64,000 nucleotides of DNA, taken from the NCBI GenBank assembly GCA_938004185.1, contig CALKWN010000065.1:248001-312000 (forward strand). The letters are read 5' to 3'. Positions 33,657-42,881 of the stretch are shown here, piece after piece (the stretch's first letter is position 1; each line of letters opens with the position of its first letter). The notes under the pieces were generated by a model that saw only the letters and a program-made list of their open reading frames with translations, searched no databases and was not told the origin of the DNA. The stretch is from an uncultured candidate division WWE3 bacterium (GTDB lineage: Bacteria > Patescibacteriota > WWE3 > UBA101185 > UBA10185). The translations under genes and the position numbers were made by a program.

Positions 33657-34763
33657 ATGACATTAAAAGATTTATTTAGCGGAAGAGTCGGCAGTAACAA
33701 CATGGATAGAAAAGTGTTCTCTTTGTTGGTTACTTTTATTGTCGTACTTGCTCTATTTCTTATTGCCGGATTTTTCTTTCCGGAAACAGTAGCTGTTGTA
33801 CTAAACGTAATTTGGATAGTGCTGATGGCTTCTGCTGCAGTATTTTTTACACTAGGCTTTCTTGTAATTCTTGGCATGCGACAGGAAGCAAGCAGAATAC
33901 TTGATATGCTTCTTGAGGGTGCACTGACTTTTATAGACTTCCTGGAGTTTCTTAAAAATCTCTGGAGAAGATTTGTCGATCTCCTAAAAGAATTTTTAAT
34001 TTTTGCTGCTCCAATTTTTGCTTATATAGCGGCCTTCGTCGTCTACGTAATACTTCTTGTCATCTATAAGTATGTCGGAAAGGAAAACGACGTTACCGTA
34101 ATGACCATTATTATTACTGCCGCCGCAATATTGGGATTTGGATTACTCAGTAAACCTCAGATAAACAAAGCCATAGACATTACCTTTAAGGGGCAATTTA
34201 ACAAAAGATTTAAAGACGGCTTCATCGACGGCGTGGAAGTAGTATTGTTTATATTCTTCCTTACAATGGATAGCACAAATATTTTCTTCCTTCCGGAAGA
34301 CTTAAATGTAGAACTACACGCAAAATATAAAGATTATGATTTGATGGTAAGAAGTTTCGTTTACAACGACCATCTTTCAACAACTATCGGTCTGATAGTA
34401 ACTACAATTTGTCTTGAAGTAGTTAGAAACATCATTAAGCTTTACGCCGGTGCCAGAAAATATTATTTAAACTTCTCGCACGAACTCGAGGTATTTCTGG
34501 GACCCAAGAGAAACACTATCGAAATGCTAAAAGAATCTATCAGAAGAAGTTTTCAGGATGCTAAAAACGATCTGATAAAATTCGTCACTTTTAACACGGT
34601 GCTTTTTGCCGTGTTCCTGTTATTTCCTAGATTAAAACTTCTGACACTTTTAGTGGCAAGCATCGCCAACCTGGCTTTAGACCTTACCATTAGAACAAGA
34701 CTGACCAATAAAAGAGGGAGCGACCTCATTTCCAGAACTTTGCAGAAAATTTTTAAACTTTGA
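33657..34763 (+). CDS. Polytopic membrane protein of unknown function
   Basis: 368 aa with roughly seven hydrophobic segments (about 19-45, 48-72, 115-150, 155-180, 205-225, 245-265 and 315-345) and charged loops. It lies 8 bp after map. No transporter or enzyme motif was recognised; it could form a novel membrane family. Confidence 0.68.
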   Translation: MTLKDLFSGRVGSNNMDRKVFSLLVTFIVVLALFLIAGFFFPETVAVVLNVIWIVLMASAAVFFTLGFLVILGMRQEASRILDMLLEGALTFIDFLEFLKNLWRRFVDLLKEFLIFAAPIFAYIAAFVVYVILLVIYKYVGKENDVTVMTIIITAAAILGFGLLSKPQINKAIDITFKGQFNKRFKDGFIDGVEVVLFIFFLTMDSTNIFFLPEDLNVELHAKYKDYDLMVRSFVYNDHLSTTIGLIVTTICLEVVRNIIKLYAGARKYYLNFSHELEVFLGPKRNTIEMLKESIRRSFQDAKNDLIKFVTFNTVLFAVFLLFPRLKLLTLLVASIANLALDLTIRTRLTNKRGSDLISRTLQKIFKL

Positions 34764-34817
34764 CGGGCGTCCTATTCAAAGGTATTATTTTTCTACGGGT
34801 AATATTTGGGTATTTAC

Positions 34818-36047
34818 ATGCAACCACTGGCAGATAAAATTCGTCCGAAAAATCTAAACGAGCTGCAGGGCCACGAAAATCTTCTGGGCGAAGGAGGAAT
34901 AATTTCACAACTACTCAAAAACACGAAACAATCAGGTTTCTTCCCATCACTTATACTCTGGGGACCTCCGGGCGTGGGGAAAACCACTCTCGCAAGAATC
35001 ATTGCAATAGAAACAGAAAGAAAGTTTTTCGAATTCAGTGCCGTTAATACTTCAGTTAAAACAATAGAAAAAGATATTTTAGAAAATTCTTCAAAAAAGT
35101 CGCCTGACTTATGGAATCAAAAAGTCGATAAATCTGACACAAAAAGGGCCCCGATCGTATTTATTGATGAAATCCACAGATTCAACAAAGCACAACAAGA
35201 CGCTCTTTTACCTCTTGTTGAGCAGGGAAAAATAATATTCATCGGTGCTACAACCGAAAATCCGTCATTTGAAGTCATCGCACCTTTACTGTCAAGGTGC
35301 CGTGTTGTTGTTATGCAACAACTTACTGAAGATAATTTGCGAAATATTGCTAAAAGAGCTTTACAGGATTTAAATAAGAAAATCGACGAAAAAGCTGAGA
35401 ATTTTTTGATACTCTCGAGCAACGGAGATGCCAGAACTTGTATAAATGTCCTCGAAATAGCCTCGCATCTGCAACCGAAAGAAACCATATCCTCGGAAGA
35501 TATACAAAAAGCACTACAAAAAAGTCAGTTGTCATTTGATCTTCAGGGCGAAGAGTTTTACAACACAATTTCGGCTTTACATAAATCAGTCAGGGGTTCG
35601 GACCCGAATGCCTCCCTTTACTGGCTGGCGAGAATGCTCGAAGCAGGGCAAGACCCAATTTATATAGCGAGAAGACTTATCAGAATGGCCTCGGAAGATG
35701 TAGGGCTAAAAGACCCTCAGGCATTAGTTCTAACAGTTTCGGCTTTCCAAGCTTGCGAAAGAATGGGTATGCCAGAATGCGCTCTGGCTTTGGCTGAAGC
35801 CGTGGTTTACCTTGCAAAATCTCCTAAATCCAATGAACTTTATATTGCATACGGTAAGGCCGCGGACGATGCTATAAAATACGGAAACCTTCCGGTGCCC
35901 TTACATATAAGAAATGCCCCTACAAAACTTATGAAAGATATTGGATACGGAAAAGATTACAACTATTACCACAGTCCCGAAGGAAAAAAACTTCCCGATA
36001 TAGAGTACTTTCCCGACAAGTTAAAAGGTACTAAATATCTACATTAG
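34818..36047 (+). CDS. rarA: Replication-associated recombination protein RarA (MgsA)
   Basis: 409 aa. AAA+ ATPase: Pro-Leu-Ala-Asp-Lys-Ile-Arg-Pro start, Walker A Gly-Pro-Pro-Gly-Val-Gly-Lys-Thr-Thr-Leu, Walker B Val-Phe-Ile-Asp-Glu-Ile-His-Arg, sensor 1 Gly-Ala-Thr-Thr-Glu-Asn-Pro, and the C-terminal MgsA helix domain with Tyr-Tyr-His-Ser-Pro-Glu-Gly. Acts at stalled forks. The ATG at 34818 is preferred over the TTG at 34806 because it lies closer to the conserved N-terminus. It converges on dinB with a 4-bp overlap. Confidence 0.94.
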   Translation: MQPLADKIRPKNLNELQGHENLLGEGGIISQLLKNTKQSGFFPSLILWGPPGVGKTTLARIIAIETERKFFEFSAVNTSVKTIEKDILENSSKKSPDLWNQKVDKSDTKRAPIVFIDEIHRFNKAQQDALLPLVEQGKIIFIGATTENPSFEVIAPLLSRCRVVVMQQLTEDNLRNIAKRALQDLNKKIDEKAENFLILSSNGDARTCINVLEIASHLQPKETISSEDIQKALQKSQLSFDLQGEEFYNTISALHKSVRGSDPNASLYWLARMLEAGQDPIYIARRLIRMASEDVGLKDPQALVLTVSAFQACERMGMPECALALAEAVVYLAKSPKSNELYIAYGKAADDAIKYGNLPVPLHIRNAPTKLMKDIGYGKDYNYYHSPEGKKLPDIEYFPDKLKGTKYLH

Positions 36048-37306
36048 TCCTGAAGAGTAAATTCCTCGAGCTCTTTTATTCCACCGAACGCTATTCTGTC
36101 ATGCACATGTTTTTTAGCCGCAAGCATTCTGGCGGGAGTAATTACAAAGTCTCCCCATTTATCGGTAATTGCATCAACGGCTGAATAAAGTTTTTCTTTT
36201 CTTTCTATATCGTCAAACAAATCGAGCTGAGTGGTACCGTTTTTAAAAATATCAAAAACCGATTCGGCTAATATAGCTACTTGTTTTCCGGAATAAGGAG
36301 ATCTGCACATTATTCTGTAAGCATCTTTAAAAATGTCGCGAGGATCAAAAAGAGTTTTTCCACCGGAATGGCCGTGGTGCCAAAAAGATCCGTCGCGGTA
36401 ACTTAAAGATACATGAACTCCGCGTGCTTTATAACCGGCCTTTCTCAAGCGCCTTGCCGTCTTTTCCACTAATTTATAAAGAATCGGAGCTAAATCCTCG
36501 TTTTTGCATAATCTGTCGGGAAGTGCATAGGAATTTCCGTAGCTCCTTCTTCCCCACTCTACATCATCTATTTCCCAGCCCCTTAGGCGCAAATACCAAT
36601 AATATCCGACTATGGAACCGAAAGCCCTTTCTAAAACGTCGGAAGGTGCGAGGTAAAAATCAGTTACGGTAAAAATGTTTTGAGAGGCGAGGCGAGCGGC
36701 ATTGCGTTGTTTTATTCCGTGCAGCCCTGTAATTTCCAAGCGGGAATAAACGGATTTGAAGTTGTAGATGTTTATTTCTTCCAGACCATCGGGTTTTTTG
36801 AGACCGGCGGCTGTCTTTGCCAAAAAAATATTCGGTCCTATCCCTATGGAAACAGTTATCCAGTCCCCAACTTCTTTTTTTATCAATTTCTTTATTTCTA
36901 AAGCCGTTTCTCTCATTCCCTTTTTCTGTGAAGGACACCCCTCTAAATTAACAATAAACTCATCTATCGATTTCGGAATAACCGTGTTAGAAAATTTTTC
37001 CAAAACTTTTCGTAGCTTGAGGTGAGCATCTCGGTATTTTTGAGGATCGGGGGAAAGCACCGTAAGATCGGGGCATAAAAGTTTTCCTTCTTTTACTCTC
37101 ATGCCTGTTTTTACACCTAAATATTTTGCTTCGTAAGATGCAGCCAAAATACATCCGGAAGGGGTATTGTAAGCCGCAACTGCAACCGGACGGCCTCTTA
37201 AATGAGGGTTAGCTTGTTGCTCCACCGTAGCAAAGCATGAATTGATATCTATCAACATTATTGTAGAAGGCTTCGGGTTAAACTGTAGGTCAGTCAACTT
37301 CTTCAT
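36044..37306 (-). CDS. dinB: Y-family DNA polymerase (DinB/UmuC)
   Basis: 420 aa. Leu-Ile-Asp-Ile-Asn-Ser-Cys-Phe (first catalytic Asp) and Ser-Ile-Asp-Glu-Phe (second) of the palm, with a finger motif Ala-Ala-Ser-Tyr-Glu-Ala-Lys. The ATG at 37306 follows GGAGGAGG and overlaps the upstream small gene by 17 bp. It performs translesion synthesis. It faces rarA tail to tail, pairing two fork-stalling factors. Confidence 0.93.
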   Translation of the reverse strand: MKKLTDLQFNPKPSTIMLIDINSCFATVEQQANPHLRGRPVAVAAYNTPSGCILAASYEAKYLGVKTGMRVKEGKLLCPDLTVLSPDPQKYRDAHLKLRKVLEKFSNTVIPKSIDEFIVNLEGCPSQKKGMRETALEIKKLIKKEVGDWITVSIGIGPNIFLAKTAAGLKKPDGLEEINIYNFKSVYSRLEITGLHGIKQRNAARLASQNIFTVTDFYLAPSDVLERAFGSIVGYYWYLRLRGWEIDDVEWGRRSYGNSYALPDRLCKNEDLAPILYKLVEKTARRLRKAGYKARGVHVSLSYRDGSFWHHGHSGGKTLFDPRDIFKDAYRIMCRSPYSGKQVAILAESVFDIFKNGTTQLDLFDDIERKEKLYSAVDAITDKWGDFVITPARMLAAKKHVHDRIAFGGIKELEEFTLQD

Positions 37307-37550
37307 CGGAAACCTCCTCCAATTCCCAAGAAAGGGCTGCGGTATCAAATAAAAGCTTGAAATAAACGGTTTCGGATACGGCTGAAAACACGTGAAAAAG
37401 GGTCTTACCAGCGTAGTATGAGTGTCTGTAGCCCTGATGTACTATTTTATGCTTCCGGCCCTCCCAGATGACCGTAGAGGGCTTAAAAAGCCTCTTTTTA
37501 TGGTCGTACAAGCATACTACTGATACCGGAGCTTTGATTTTAGTTATCAA
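37290..37550 (-). CDS. DUF6504-like small partner of the Y-family polymerase
   Basis: 86 aa from a TTG at 37550, preceded by AAAGGAGG. Contains Ile-Trp-Glu-Gly-Arg-Lys-His-Lys-Ile-Val, close in pattern to DUF6504 (a Trp-x-Gly-Arg-x-Tyr segment), and an acidic tail. DUF6504 proteins occur beside dinB/imuB genes and may adjust polymerase activity. It overlaps the polymerase gene by 17 bp, so the two are translationally coupled. A TATAAT at 37594-37599 is its likely promoter. Confidence 0.65.
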   Translation of the reverse strand: MITKIKAPVSVVCLYDHKKRLFKPSTVIWEGRKHKIVHQGYRHSYYAGKTLFHVFSAVSETVYFKLLFDTAALSWELEEVSDEEVD

Positions 37551-37671
37551 GATAAAACCTCCTTTTAGTTAGCAAGGCAACCCTTCTCCATAAATTATAC
37601 GAATAAAACCCGAATGTTAGGTAGAGTTTATTTCCACAGAAAACTTACGTCAAGAGATTGTTGGCTATAGG

Positions 37672-37700
37672 TTGACGGAAAATTGCAACAATAGTATTAT
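37672..37700 (+). promoter_or_regulatory. Promoter for the 134-aa gene
   Basis: TTGACG (37672-37677), 17-bp spacer, TATTAT (37695-37700). The upstream word ATAGGTTGAC recurs at the 44666 promoter. Confidence 0.7.
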
Positions 37701-37740
37701 TCGCCTTATCCCACAAAATAAATAAAAAAGGAGAGCAAAA

Positions 37741-38145
37741 ATGGAGATCGTGGTAAATGTGTACCAAAAGTTGTCGAATCTCGGCTGTTGCAACGAATTT
37801 TTAACAAGAAAAAAAGAACAATTTAACAAAATTCAAAGCGATTTTGACCGGGTAATGAGGGGTCCTTATGCTGACAACGCTACTGTTCAACGCGTAAGAC
37901 TCGCATGTTTTATAAGACAGGTTATCGATGCTATAGCCCCGGGCCAAATAATTACCGAAACCTGGGACGAATACAGCGAAAAAGATAATCCGCCTTATCC
38001 GATAGCGGTAATAGCCGCTGTGCACAAATCAACCAAAAGAACCATTGCTGAATGGAAGGTGGATTTAAACTCACCTGAGGCGCCTGAATTAATATCAGCA
38101 GCCGACATCATAGCCAAGATTTCAGAGGAGTTGGATAAAATTTAA
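37741..38145 (+). CDS. Hypothetical small soluble protein
   Basis: 134 aa, preceded by AAAGGAGAG and a strong promoter. Mixed alpha/beta with Cys-Cys near residue 18 and a polar middle. No motif recognised. A terminator follows, making it a monocistronic unit. Codon use is like its neighbours. Confidence 0.62.
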   Translation: MEIVVNVYQKLSNLGCCNEFLTRKKEQFNKIQSDFDRVMRGPYADNATVQRVRLACFIRQVIDAIAPGQIITETWDEYSEKDNPPYPIAVIAAVHKSTKRTIAEWKVDLNSPEAPELISAADIIAKISEELDKI

Positions 38146-38167
38146 TTCAACCGATATCGTAACAAAA

Positions 38168-38213
38168 CCCCGCATATAAATAATCAAATATTTATGCGGG
38201 GTAATTTTTTTTT
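38168..38213 (+). terminator. Intrinsic terminator
   Basis: CCCCGCATAAATA-type stem pairing with TATTTATGCGGGG, followed by TAATTTTTTTTT. Confidence 0.85.
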
Positions 38214-38255
38214 GCCCGGCTGTACTCATGTATAAAATCATGTATATAATAAAAT

Positions 38256-39653
38256 ATGCCCACTGAACTAAATACCCTAGAAGAGATCTCAGAAATTACA
38301 CAATTGGTAGAAAAAGATGGTTTGGGTTCCGGAGAACTAAAAGAACAAATACCGGCTCAGGTAACTGCAGAGATAAGAAGAGACGGTGTTCAGCGACTAG
38401 CAGATAAAGGTGTTGATGTTTTCTCAGTACTAGATGCCGCTGAAAGAACCTTTAACGAAGGGGGTTCTTACGCCGAGCACTGTATAAAATCAATCAAAAA
38501 CCATACTGCAAAAGTTTTATGCGAAGATATTAATATAGACAGCTGCGTTACCGTGTACGGGACATCGTGTCGTTTTCCAAAAAATGGTATTCAAAGTCTT
38601 GAAGAAAGATATTCTCATCTGGGTACAGTAAGAAAAGATATTATATTGGTAGATGCATTTCTTAACAGTGAGATTAACAATCCTTCGGAAGAAAACAAAC
38701 TAACTCCCGAACAAACAGAGCTTTTGAAAAATGATGTGTTGCATGTTTATAAAGATTACGGAGATTTAAAAAAATCTTGGACAAAAGAAAACAAACCAAA
38801 AAATAAAACTGACCCCATGCCCCAATGCGATAGCGAGGTACTTATAAACTGGTACATGGATAATCAAAATCATCTTAGTGATGAAAATACAAGTGAGCAT
38901 CGTAAAAGTCTTATAAAAGAAACTCTTTCGGTCGTAGAAAGAGATGATGAAAAGATTGTGAAAAGTTATTTGGATCGTGGAATAGAACCAACTTACACCG
39001 CACTTGCTATGCCTGACGAACTGGTTATTGATAAAAATGGCAAGGTCGTTTCAGCTATAAAACTTCTTCCTTACAGTAATCAGGAAATTCAGACCTGGTT
39101 TGAAAATTTGAAAAAGGCTAAAGGAAATCTTGAAAATTTAAGAGATGGCGAGGATTATAATACTGAAAATATTACAAACGCAGGATTTTACGATCTTCGG
39201 GGGTCGGAAGTAAATATACTGAAACCGACAACTAATAATCCTACAGGCGTAAGGATGGGTGTGAATTTTGACGGAATAAGAAAGTTTATAAACCTGGCAA
39301 ATGGCGAGAAAATTGATTCAATTCCTACGGTTGATGGTGTGGATATCGTGACAGGCGAAATATTTCCTGCTGACTCTAAACCTAAAATTATCTTGAGATT
39401 TCCAAGTGATTCAGATCCGCAGTTACTTAGGCAAATCGGCAAATTCTTTGAAGACGAGTTGAAAGAGGGGCCAGTTGTAGAACAGTTAGTGCCCTATTCA
39501 AATAATGATATCGGACAAGCCTCCTATGCCGCATTCAGGCATTTCGGTATAGAAAATGAAAACGATTCAAGAAAAGAAAAGTTTGTTAACAAACACGCAA
39601 AAATTGTTAAAAGGCTTGAGAGAGCAGACATGTGGTACGAAAAGGGAAAGTAA
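38256..39653 (+). CDS. Hypothetical 465-aa soluble protein
   Basis: 465 aa, Lys/Glu/Asn-rich, no signal or membrane segment. No family was recognised. Visible: an N-terminal helical part (about 1-90), a basic/acidic middle, and a C-terminal beta-rich part including Pro-Ser-Asp-Ser-Asp-Pro and a Lys/Arg-rich end. TATAAT lies 5 nt before the ATG (leaderless). A hairpin follows the stop. Confidence 0.6.
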   Translation: MPTELNTLEEISEITQLVEKDGLGSGELKEQIPAQVTAEIRRDGVQRLADKGVDVFSVLDAAERTFNEGGSYAEHCIKSIKNHTAKVLCEDINIDSCVTVYGTSCRFPKNGIQSLEERYSHLGTVRKDIILVDAFLNSEINNPSEENKLTPEQTELLKNDVLHVYKDYGDLKKSWTKENKPKNKTDPMPQCDSEVLINWYMDNQNHLSDENTSEHRKSLIKETLSVVERDDEKIVKSYLDRGIEPTYTALAMPDELVIDKNGKVVSAIKLLPYSNQEIQTWFENLKKAKGNLENLRDGEDYNTENITNAGFYDLRGSEVNILKPTTNNPTGVRMGVNFDGIRKFINLANGEKIDSIPTVDGVDIVTGEIFPADSKPKIILRFPSDSDPQLLRQIGKFFEDELKEGPVVEQLVPYSNNDIGQASYAAFRHFGIENENDSRKEKFVNKHAKIVKRLERADMWYEKGK

Positions 39654-39667
39654 TCAGAGAAAGAAAA

Positions 39668-39703
39668 AAGGCACCTTGAAATTTTTATTTTTCAAAAGTG
39701 CCT
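39668..39703 (-). terminator. Intrinsic terminator between convergent genes
   Basis: AGGCAC...TTGAAA pairs with TTTCAAAAGTGCCT; on the minus strand the stem is followed by TTTTTTCTT, serving the 39722 gene best and probably also the 38256 gene. Confidence 0.7.
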
Positions 39704-39721
39704 GATTTTGATGATCGGTAG

Positions 39722-40093
39722 TTAAATTATTCTGTGTCGATCTCTTTCATTAGCAAGAACTTTTTTCACTACCAGCTCTGAGTCGCAGTTTAAGCACCTT
39801 GTGATAGCCTTATCATACTCAGCGCCACACGATGAACAAAAAGCCACTTCCTTGGTTTCCGGCTCGACAAAACCAAGAATAGACAACAAAGTGGAAAAAT
39901 CATCTCTGTAAAACATTGCCATTCTTTTGTTAACGTCGACTCTTACATCATACATGTTGTTTCCGTCATCTTTTAAGATCCTAACTGTAAACCACTCTTC
40001 TTTATTTTGTTCTCCTGACGATAGGTTCAGAAGACCAATCAAAGTTTGTTTATTTACATAGGTTCCCAGATAAGCTCCAACAAATTCAAACAT
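39722..40093 (-). CDS. Zinc-ribbon protein
   Basis: 123 aa. The C-terminus carries a zinc ribbon: Cys-Ser-Ser-Cys-Gly and Cys-Leu-Asn-Cys (about residues 88-108). The N-terminal ~85 residues are a beta-rich unknown domain containing a DUF-like Val-Asp-Val-Asn-Lys segment. A strong AAAGGAGAT site precedes the ATG. It follows a TTGACA-17-TAGTAT promoter (40149-40177). Function unknown. Confidence 0.68.
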   Translation of the reverse strand: MFEFVGAYLGTYVNKQTLIGLLNLSSGEQNKEEWFTVRILKDDGNNMYDVRVDVNKRMAMFYRDDFSTLLSILGFVEPETKEVAFCSSCGAEYDKAITRCLNCDSELVVKKVLANERDRHRII

Positions 40094-40148
40094 ATCTCAT
40101 CTCCTTTTTTATATTGGCTAATTTTGCCTTGGATTATTTATGCAGCGA

Positions 40149-40177
40149 ATACTATATTATTTCGGCCAAAATGTCAA
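40149..40177 (-). promoter_or_regulatory. Promoter for the zinc-ribbon gene
   Basis: Minus-strand TTGACA (40177-40172), 17-bp spacer, TAGTAT (40154-40149). Confidence 0.75.
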
Positions 40178-40192
40178 AACTATGGGGTATAT

Positions 40193-40558
40193 TTATTCAG
40201 CTACCGTGAAGTTCTCTTTTTCGAACTTAAGCAAAGCCTCTTTTTTGTCTTCGCTGAGTCCGGGTAAAATGTCGGTGAAAAATTCGTCTAGGAGAAATGC
40301 CGCCTCTCGTGAGACAGAGTTATTAATGTCTTCCTGAGTAAAATATTTTTTGATTATTTGGTTTGCTTTTTCGCCATCCAAACCCTCTTCTCCAAGCTCT
40401 GCGTTAATTTCTTTTTTCTGCTCATCTGTAAGTTTTTCGTACAAAGAGATGGTGGCAAATTTATTAATAATCATAATAAAAGACTCGACGAAAGAATCTC
40501 TGTCCTCATCGAACTCTATTATGTCCAATACGTTTTTGAGCAGTTCCGCAATTTTCAT
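40193..40558 (-). CDS. Hypothetical helical protein
   Basis: 121 aa, acidic, predicted all-helical (Glu, Lys, Leu, Ile). No motif firmly recognised; DUF5663, a family common in candidate phyla, is a possible match by composition. It starts 5 bp after the 140-aa gene with GGAGGAG before it, so it is operonic. Confidence 0.55.
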   Translation of the reverse strand: MKIAELLKNVLDIIEFDEDRDSFVESFIMIINKFATISLYEKLTDEQKKEINAELGEEGLDGEKANQIIKKYFTQEDINNSVSREAAFLLDEFFTDILPGLSEDKKEALLKFEKENFTVAE

Positions 40559-40563
40559 ATTTA

Positions 40564-40986
40564 TTACTCTCCTCCGTGAGCGACGCTCTCTGAAGATGTG
40601 TCTAAATTTTCCATCCTAAGTTTGAAGTACGAAGAAAGAAAATGGAAAGGTACTGATGCGGTCACACCGCCTATCACTGCCACACTGCTAGTATCAACAC
40701 CGTGTTGTCTATTTAGAACAGTACCGACTATAACCGCCGAATTTAAAAAATACCCGACGCCCTTCGATACCTCTGAAAGGGCTTTTAAAGTCCGTTCCGG
40801 ATCCTCCATCTTATCTATAACCGAATCCATTTTTTTATCAAGCCTGTCAGCACATCTAGTTACAAACTCCATAAACGGACTTTGTTTTTCTTCGGAAGAT
40901 AAGATTTCTGATGGCGTGGAATCAGTATTAGGTACATTTTCTGTCGGCGTTTCGTTTGACAACGAATCTTCGTATTCAATACCCAT
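40564..40986 (-). CDS. Hypothetical protein with hydrophobic centre
   Basis: 140 aa. A disordered Ser/Thr/Pro/Glu-rich N-terminus (about 1-35), a helical segment and a hydrophobic stretch (about 85-125) that may be a membrane helix. A TATACT box 6 nt before the ATG suggests a leaderless transcript. First gene of a pair with the 121-aa gene. Confidence 0.55.
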   Translation of the reverse strand: MGIEYEDSLSNETPTENVPNTDSTPSEILSSEEKQSPFMEFVTRCADRLDKKMDSVIDKMEDPERTLKALSEVSKGVGYFLNSAVIVGTVLNRQHGVDTSSVAVIGGVTASVPFHFLSSYFKLRMENLDTSSESVAHGGE

Positions 40987-41022
40987 ACCAAAAGTATAGC
41001 AGAATTGCAGTTGTCAACAAAT

Positions 41023-41061
41023 AAAAAAAGACCGTCAGTAAAGGGGTGTTTACTAACGGTC
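41023..41061 (-). terminator. Intrinsic terminator after the carbonic-anhydrase-like gene
   Basis: GACCGTTAGTAAA pairs with TTTACTGACGGTC, followed by TTTTTTTAT on the minus strand. Confidence 0.85.
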
Positions 41062-41072
41062 TGGTAGATTTG

Positions 41073-41543
41073 TTACCAAATCCATCTAATTCGTTCTCTC
41101 GCGAATTCGTATCCGAGATCACAGTGCTTCATTATTACGCGAACATGCGTATGGTACGATTCAAAGTAGTAGGGCCTCCACTTATCATCGCTTTTTTGCA
41201 GATAAAAACCTAACACTGTGCACTCTATGCTGTCGTTGGAGAAACTATCTTTCAGCCTTTCTACATTTTCAAGAAATTCGTTTGAATTTCCTCCGGCCGC
41301 ACAATCGTCGTGTGCAGATACAATAACAACTTCTGTACCGTGTGCTTTGGCCAAAGCAACAATTTTTTTGTAAATCCATTTGAAATCAGCTCTTAAGCCG
41401 AAACCACCGGGTACGGTTATCGCATCGTATATGTAACCGCTAGAATCTTTTGGAACACCGTATGATTTCAGTATTCTATTCCAAACACTGTTCAGCCTCA
41501 CATCGGTACACCTGATCCCTTGAAACGAAATTTTTTCTGACAT
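41073..41543 (-). CDS. Beta-carbonic-anhydrase-like protein
   Basis: 156 aa. Cys-Thr-Asp-Val-Arg near residue 12 matches the CxDxR zinc motif and Ala-His-Asp-Asp-Cys-Ala-Ala-Gly-Gly near 88 the HxxC motif of the beta-carbonic anhydrase fold. The family normally hydrates CO2 as a dimer or tetramer. This one is short, with a ~75-residue gap between motifs and no obvious C-terminal oligomer helix, so the activity is uncertain. It has SD AAAGGAGAG, a 17-bp-spaced promoter and a terminator: a monocistronic unit. Confidence 0.7.
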   Translation of the reverse strand: MSEKISFQGIRCTDVRLNSVWNRILKSYGVPKDSSGYIYDAITVPGGFGLRADFKWIYKKIVALAKAHGTEVVIVSAHDDCAAGGNSNEFLENVERLKDSFSNDSIECTVLGFYLQKSDDKWRPYYFESYHTHVRVIMKHCDLGYEFARERIRWIW

Positions 41544-41579
41544 TTTCTCTCCTTTATTTTTTGGTTTTTGGACTATAGG

Positions 41580-41608
41580 ATTATATCACTGCGTCTTCGA
41601 AGGATCAA
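41580..41608 (-). promoter_or_regulatory. Promoter for the carbonic-anhydrase-like gene
   Basis: Minus-strand TTGATC (41608-41603), 17 bp, TATAAT (41585-41580) preceded by TGA. Confidence 0.75.
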
Positions 41609-41642
41609 TATTATAGCGACCTGACTGATTTATTTCATGTTA

Positions 41643-42881
41643 CTAGCCGTCCCACCTAGCATCCTGTCTTACCAAGAGATTTTCCGCCTCATCGGGGTCA
41701 CGCATTAATCTTTTGACGATTTTTTCCATTCTGATACCCTGGGAACCTTTAACCAAAATACAATCGCCTTTTTTAATTTTTAAAATTCCTTTTTCTAGTA
41801 GACTGGAAAATTCCTCTGAGCTGGAAATCCAAAATTTACTAGCCTCAGGCAACTGCACATTTTTGTATACATTTTTTTGCTTTTTTCCCACTCCAACAAA
41901 AATATCTATCCCTAGCTGTCCGATATAGTCGGCAATATCCTTGTGATCCTTTGCAGATAAATTTCCAAGTTCAAGCATATCTCCCAATACGGCCACTTTT
42001 CTAATGCCTTTAAAATTGCTTAAAACTCCTAAAGAAAGTTTTACTGATTCAGGATTTGCATTGTAAGTATCATCGATTATATTGCTTCCATTTATACCTT
42101 TAATTAAATTTAGCCTTCCTTTAGGAGGTACTATCTTCTCAATAACATCCAAGATCTCCGTATCACTGATTTTTAGTAAACGGCCGACTATAACACAAAC
42201 ATTAAGATTTCTAATAACATGTGGCCCTAATAGTTTGCTTGAGTAGGGCAAGAGAGGATTTGAGTCAAACCAAATAATTTTTCCGTTAAAGCTTTTGGAT
42301 AAATATTTAATATGTCTGTTTTCTGAATTTAATACCGCTACACCCTTATTAGCATCTAAAGATTTCAACATTTCGCCTTTTGCTTTAACTAGATTGCTCA
42401 TCGACCCTAGTTTTTCTACATGTACATGATTTATAGTCGTAATAACTGCGATATCAGGCCTGTATATTCTAGTTGTATCCTCTATCTCACCCAACCTGTC
42501 CATGCCTATCTCAGCTACAAAAATTTCACAGTCTTCAGTCATTTCATTGATAACATCAACTGTCAGACCCAGCTTTGTGTTTAACCGGCCTTGGCATACC
42601 TTATATTTTTCCTTAAGTATTTGATGGAGATAGCTAGTAACAGTTGTCTTACCTGAAGAACCCGTAACACCTATTATTACGGGCTTTATTTTCTTTATTT
42701 TTTGTTGAGCTATTTTGTATAAATCACATTCTTCAATGACACCCCTAGCTCCTCTTTTAAGCGCCGCATCGATAAAGTCATGGCCATCAAAATTGTCGCC
42801 TTTGACTGGAACAAAGTACTCCCCATCTTTTACCATCCTTGAGTCAAGGGACACTTTAACTTTGCCGGTAATTTTATTCAT
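41643..42881 (-). CDS. murF: UDP-MurNAc-tripeptide:D-Ala-D-Ala ligase (MurF)
   Basis: 412 aa. Mur-ligase ATP motif Gly-Val-Thr-Gly-Ser-Ser-Gly-Lys-Thr-Thr (about residue 75), central Asp-Asp-Thr-Tyr-Asn-Ala-Asn-Pro (about 268) and a C-terminal domain. It adds D-Ala-D-Ala to the muramyl tripeptide in the cytoplasm. It is slightly short for MurF. It overlaps the peptidase-like gene upstream by 4 bp. Confidence 0.94.
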   Translation of the reverse strand: MNKITGKVKVSLDSRMVKDGEYFVPVKGDNFDGHDFIDAALKRGARGVIEECDLYKIAQQKIKKIKPVIIGVTGSSGKTTVTSYLHQILKEKYKVCQGRLNTKLGLTVDVINEMTEDCEIFVAEIGMDRLGEIEDTTRIYRPDIAVITTINHVHVEKLGSMSNLVKAKGEMLKSLDANKGVAVLNSENRHIKYLSKSFNGKIIWFDSNPLLPYSSKLLGPHVIRNLNVCVIVGRLLKISDTEILDVIEKIVPPKGRLNLIKGINGSNIIDDTYNANPESVKLSLGVLSNFKGIRKVAVLGDMLELGNLSAKDHKDIADYIGQLGIDIFVGVGKKQKNVYKNVQLPEASKFWISSSEEFSSLLEKGILKIKKGDCILVKGSQGIRMEKIVKRLMRDPDEAENLLVRQDARWDG

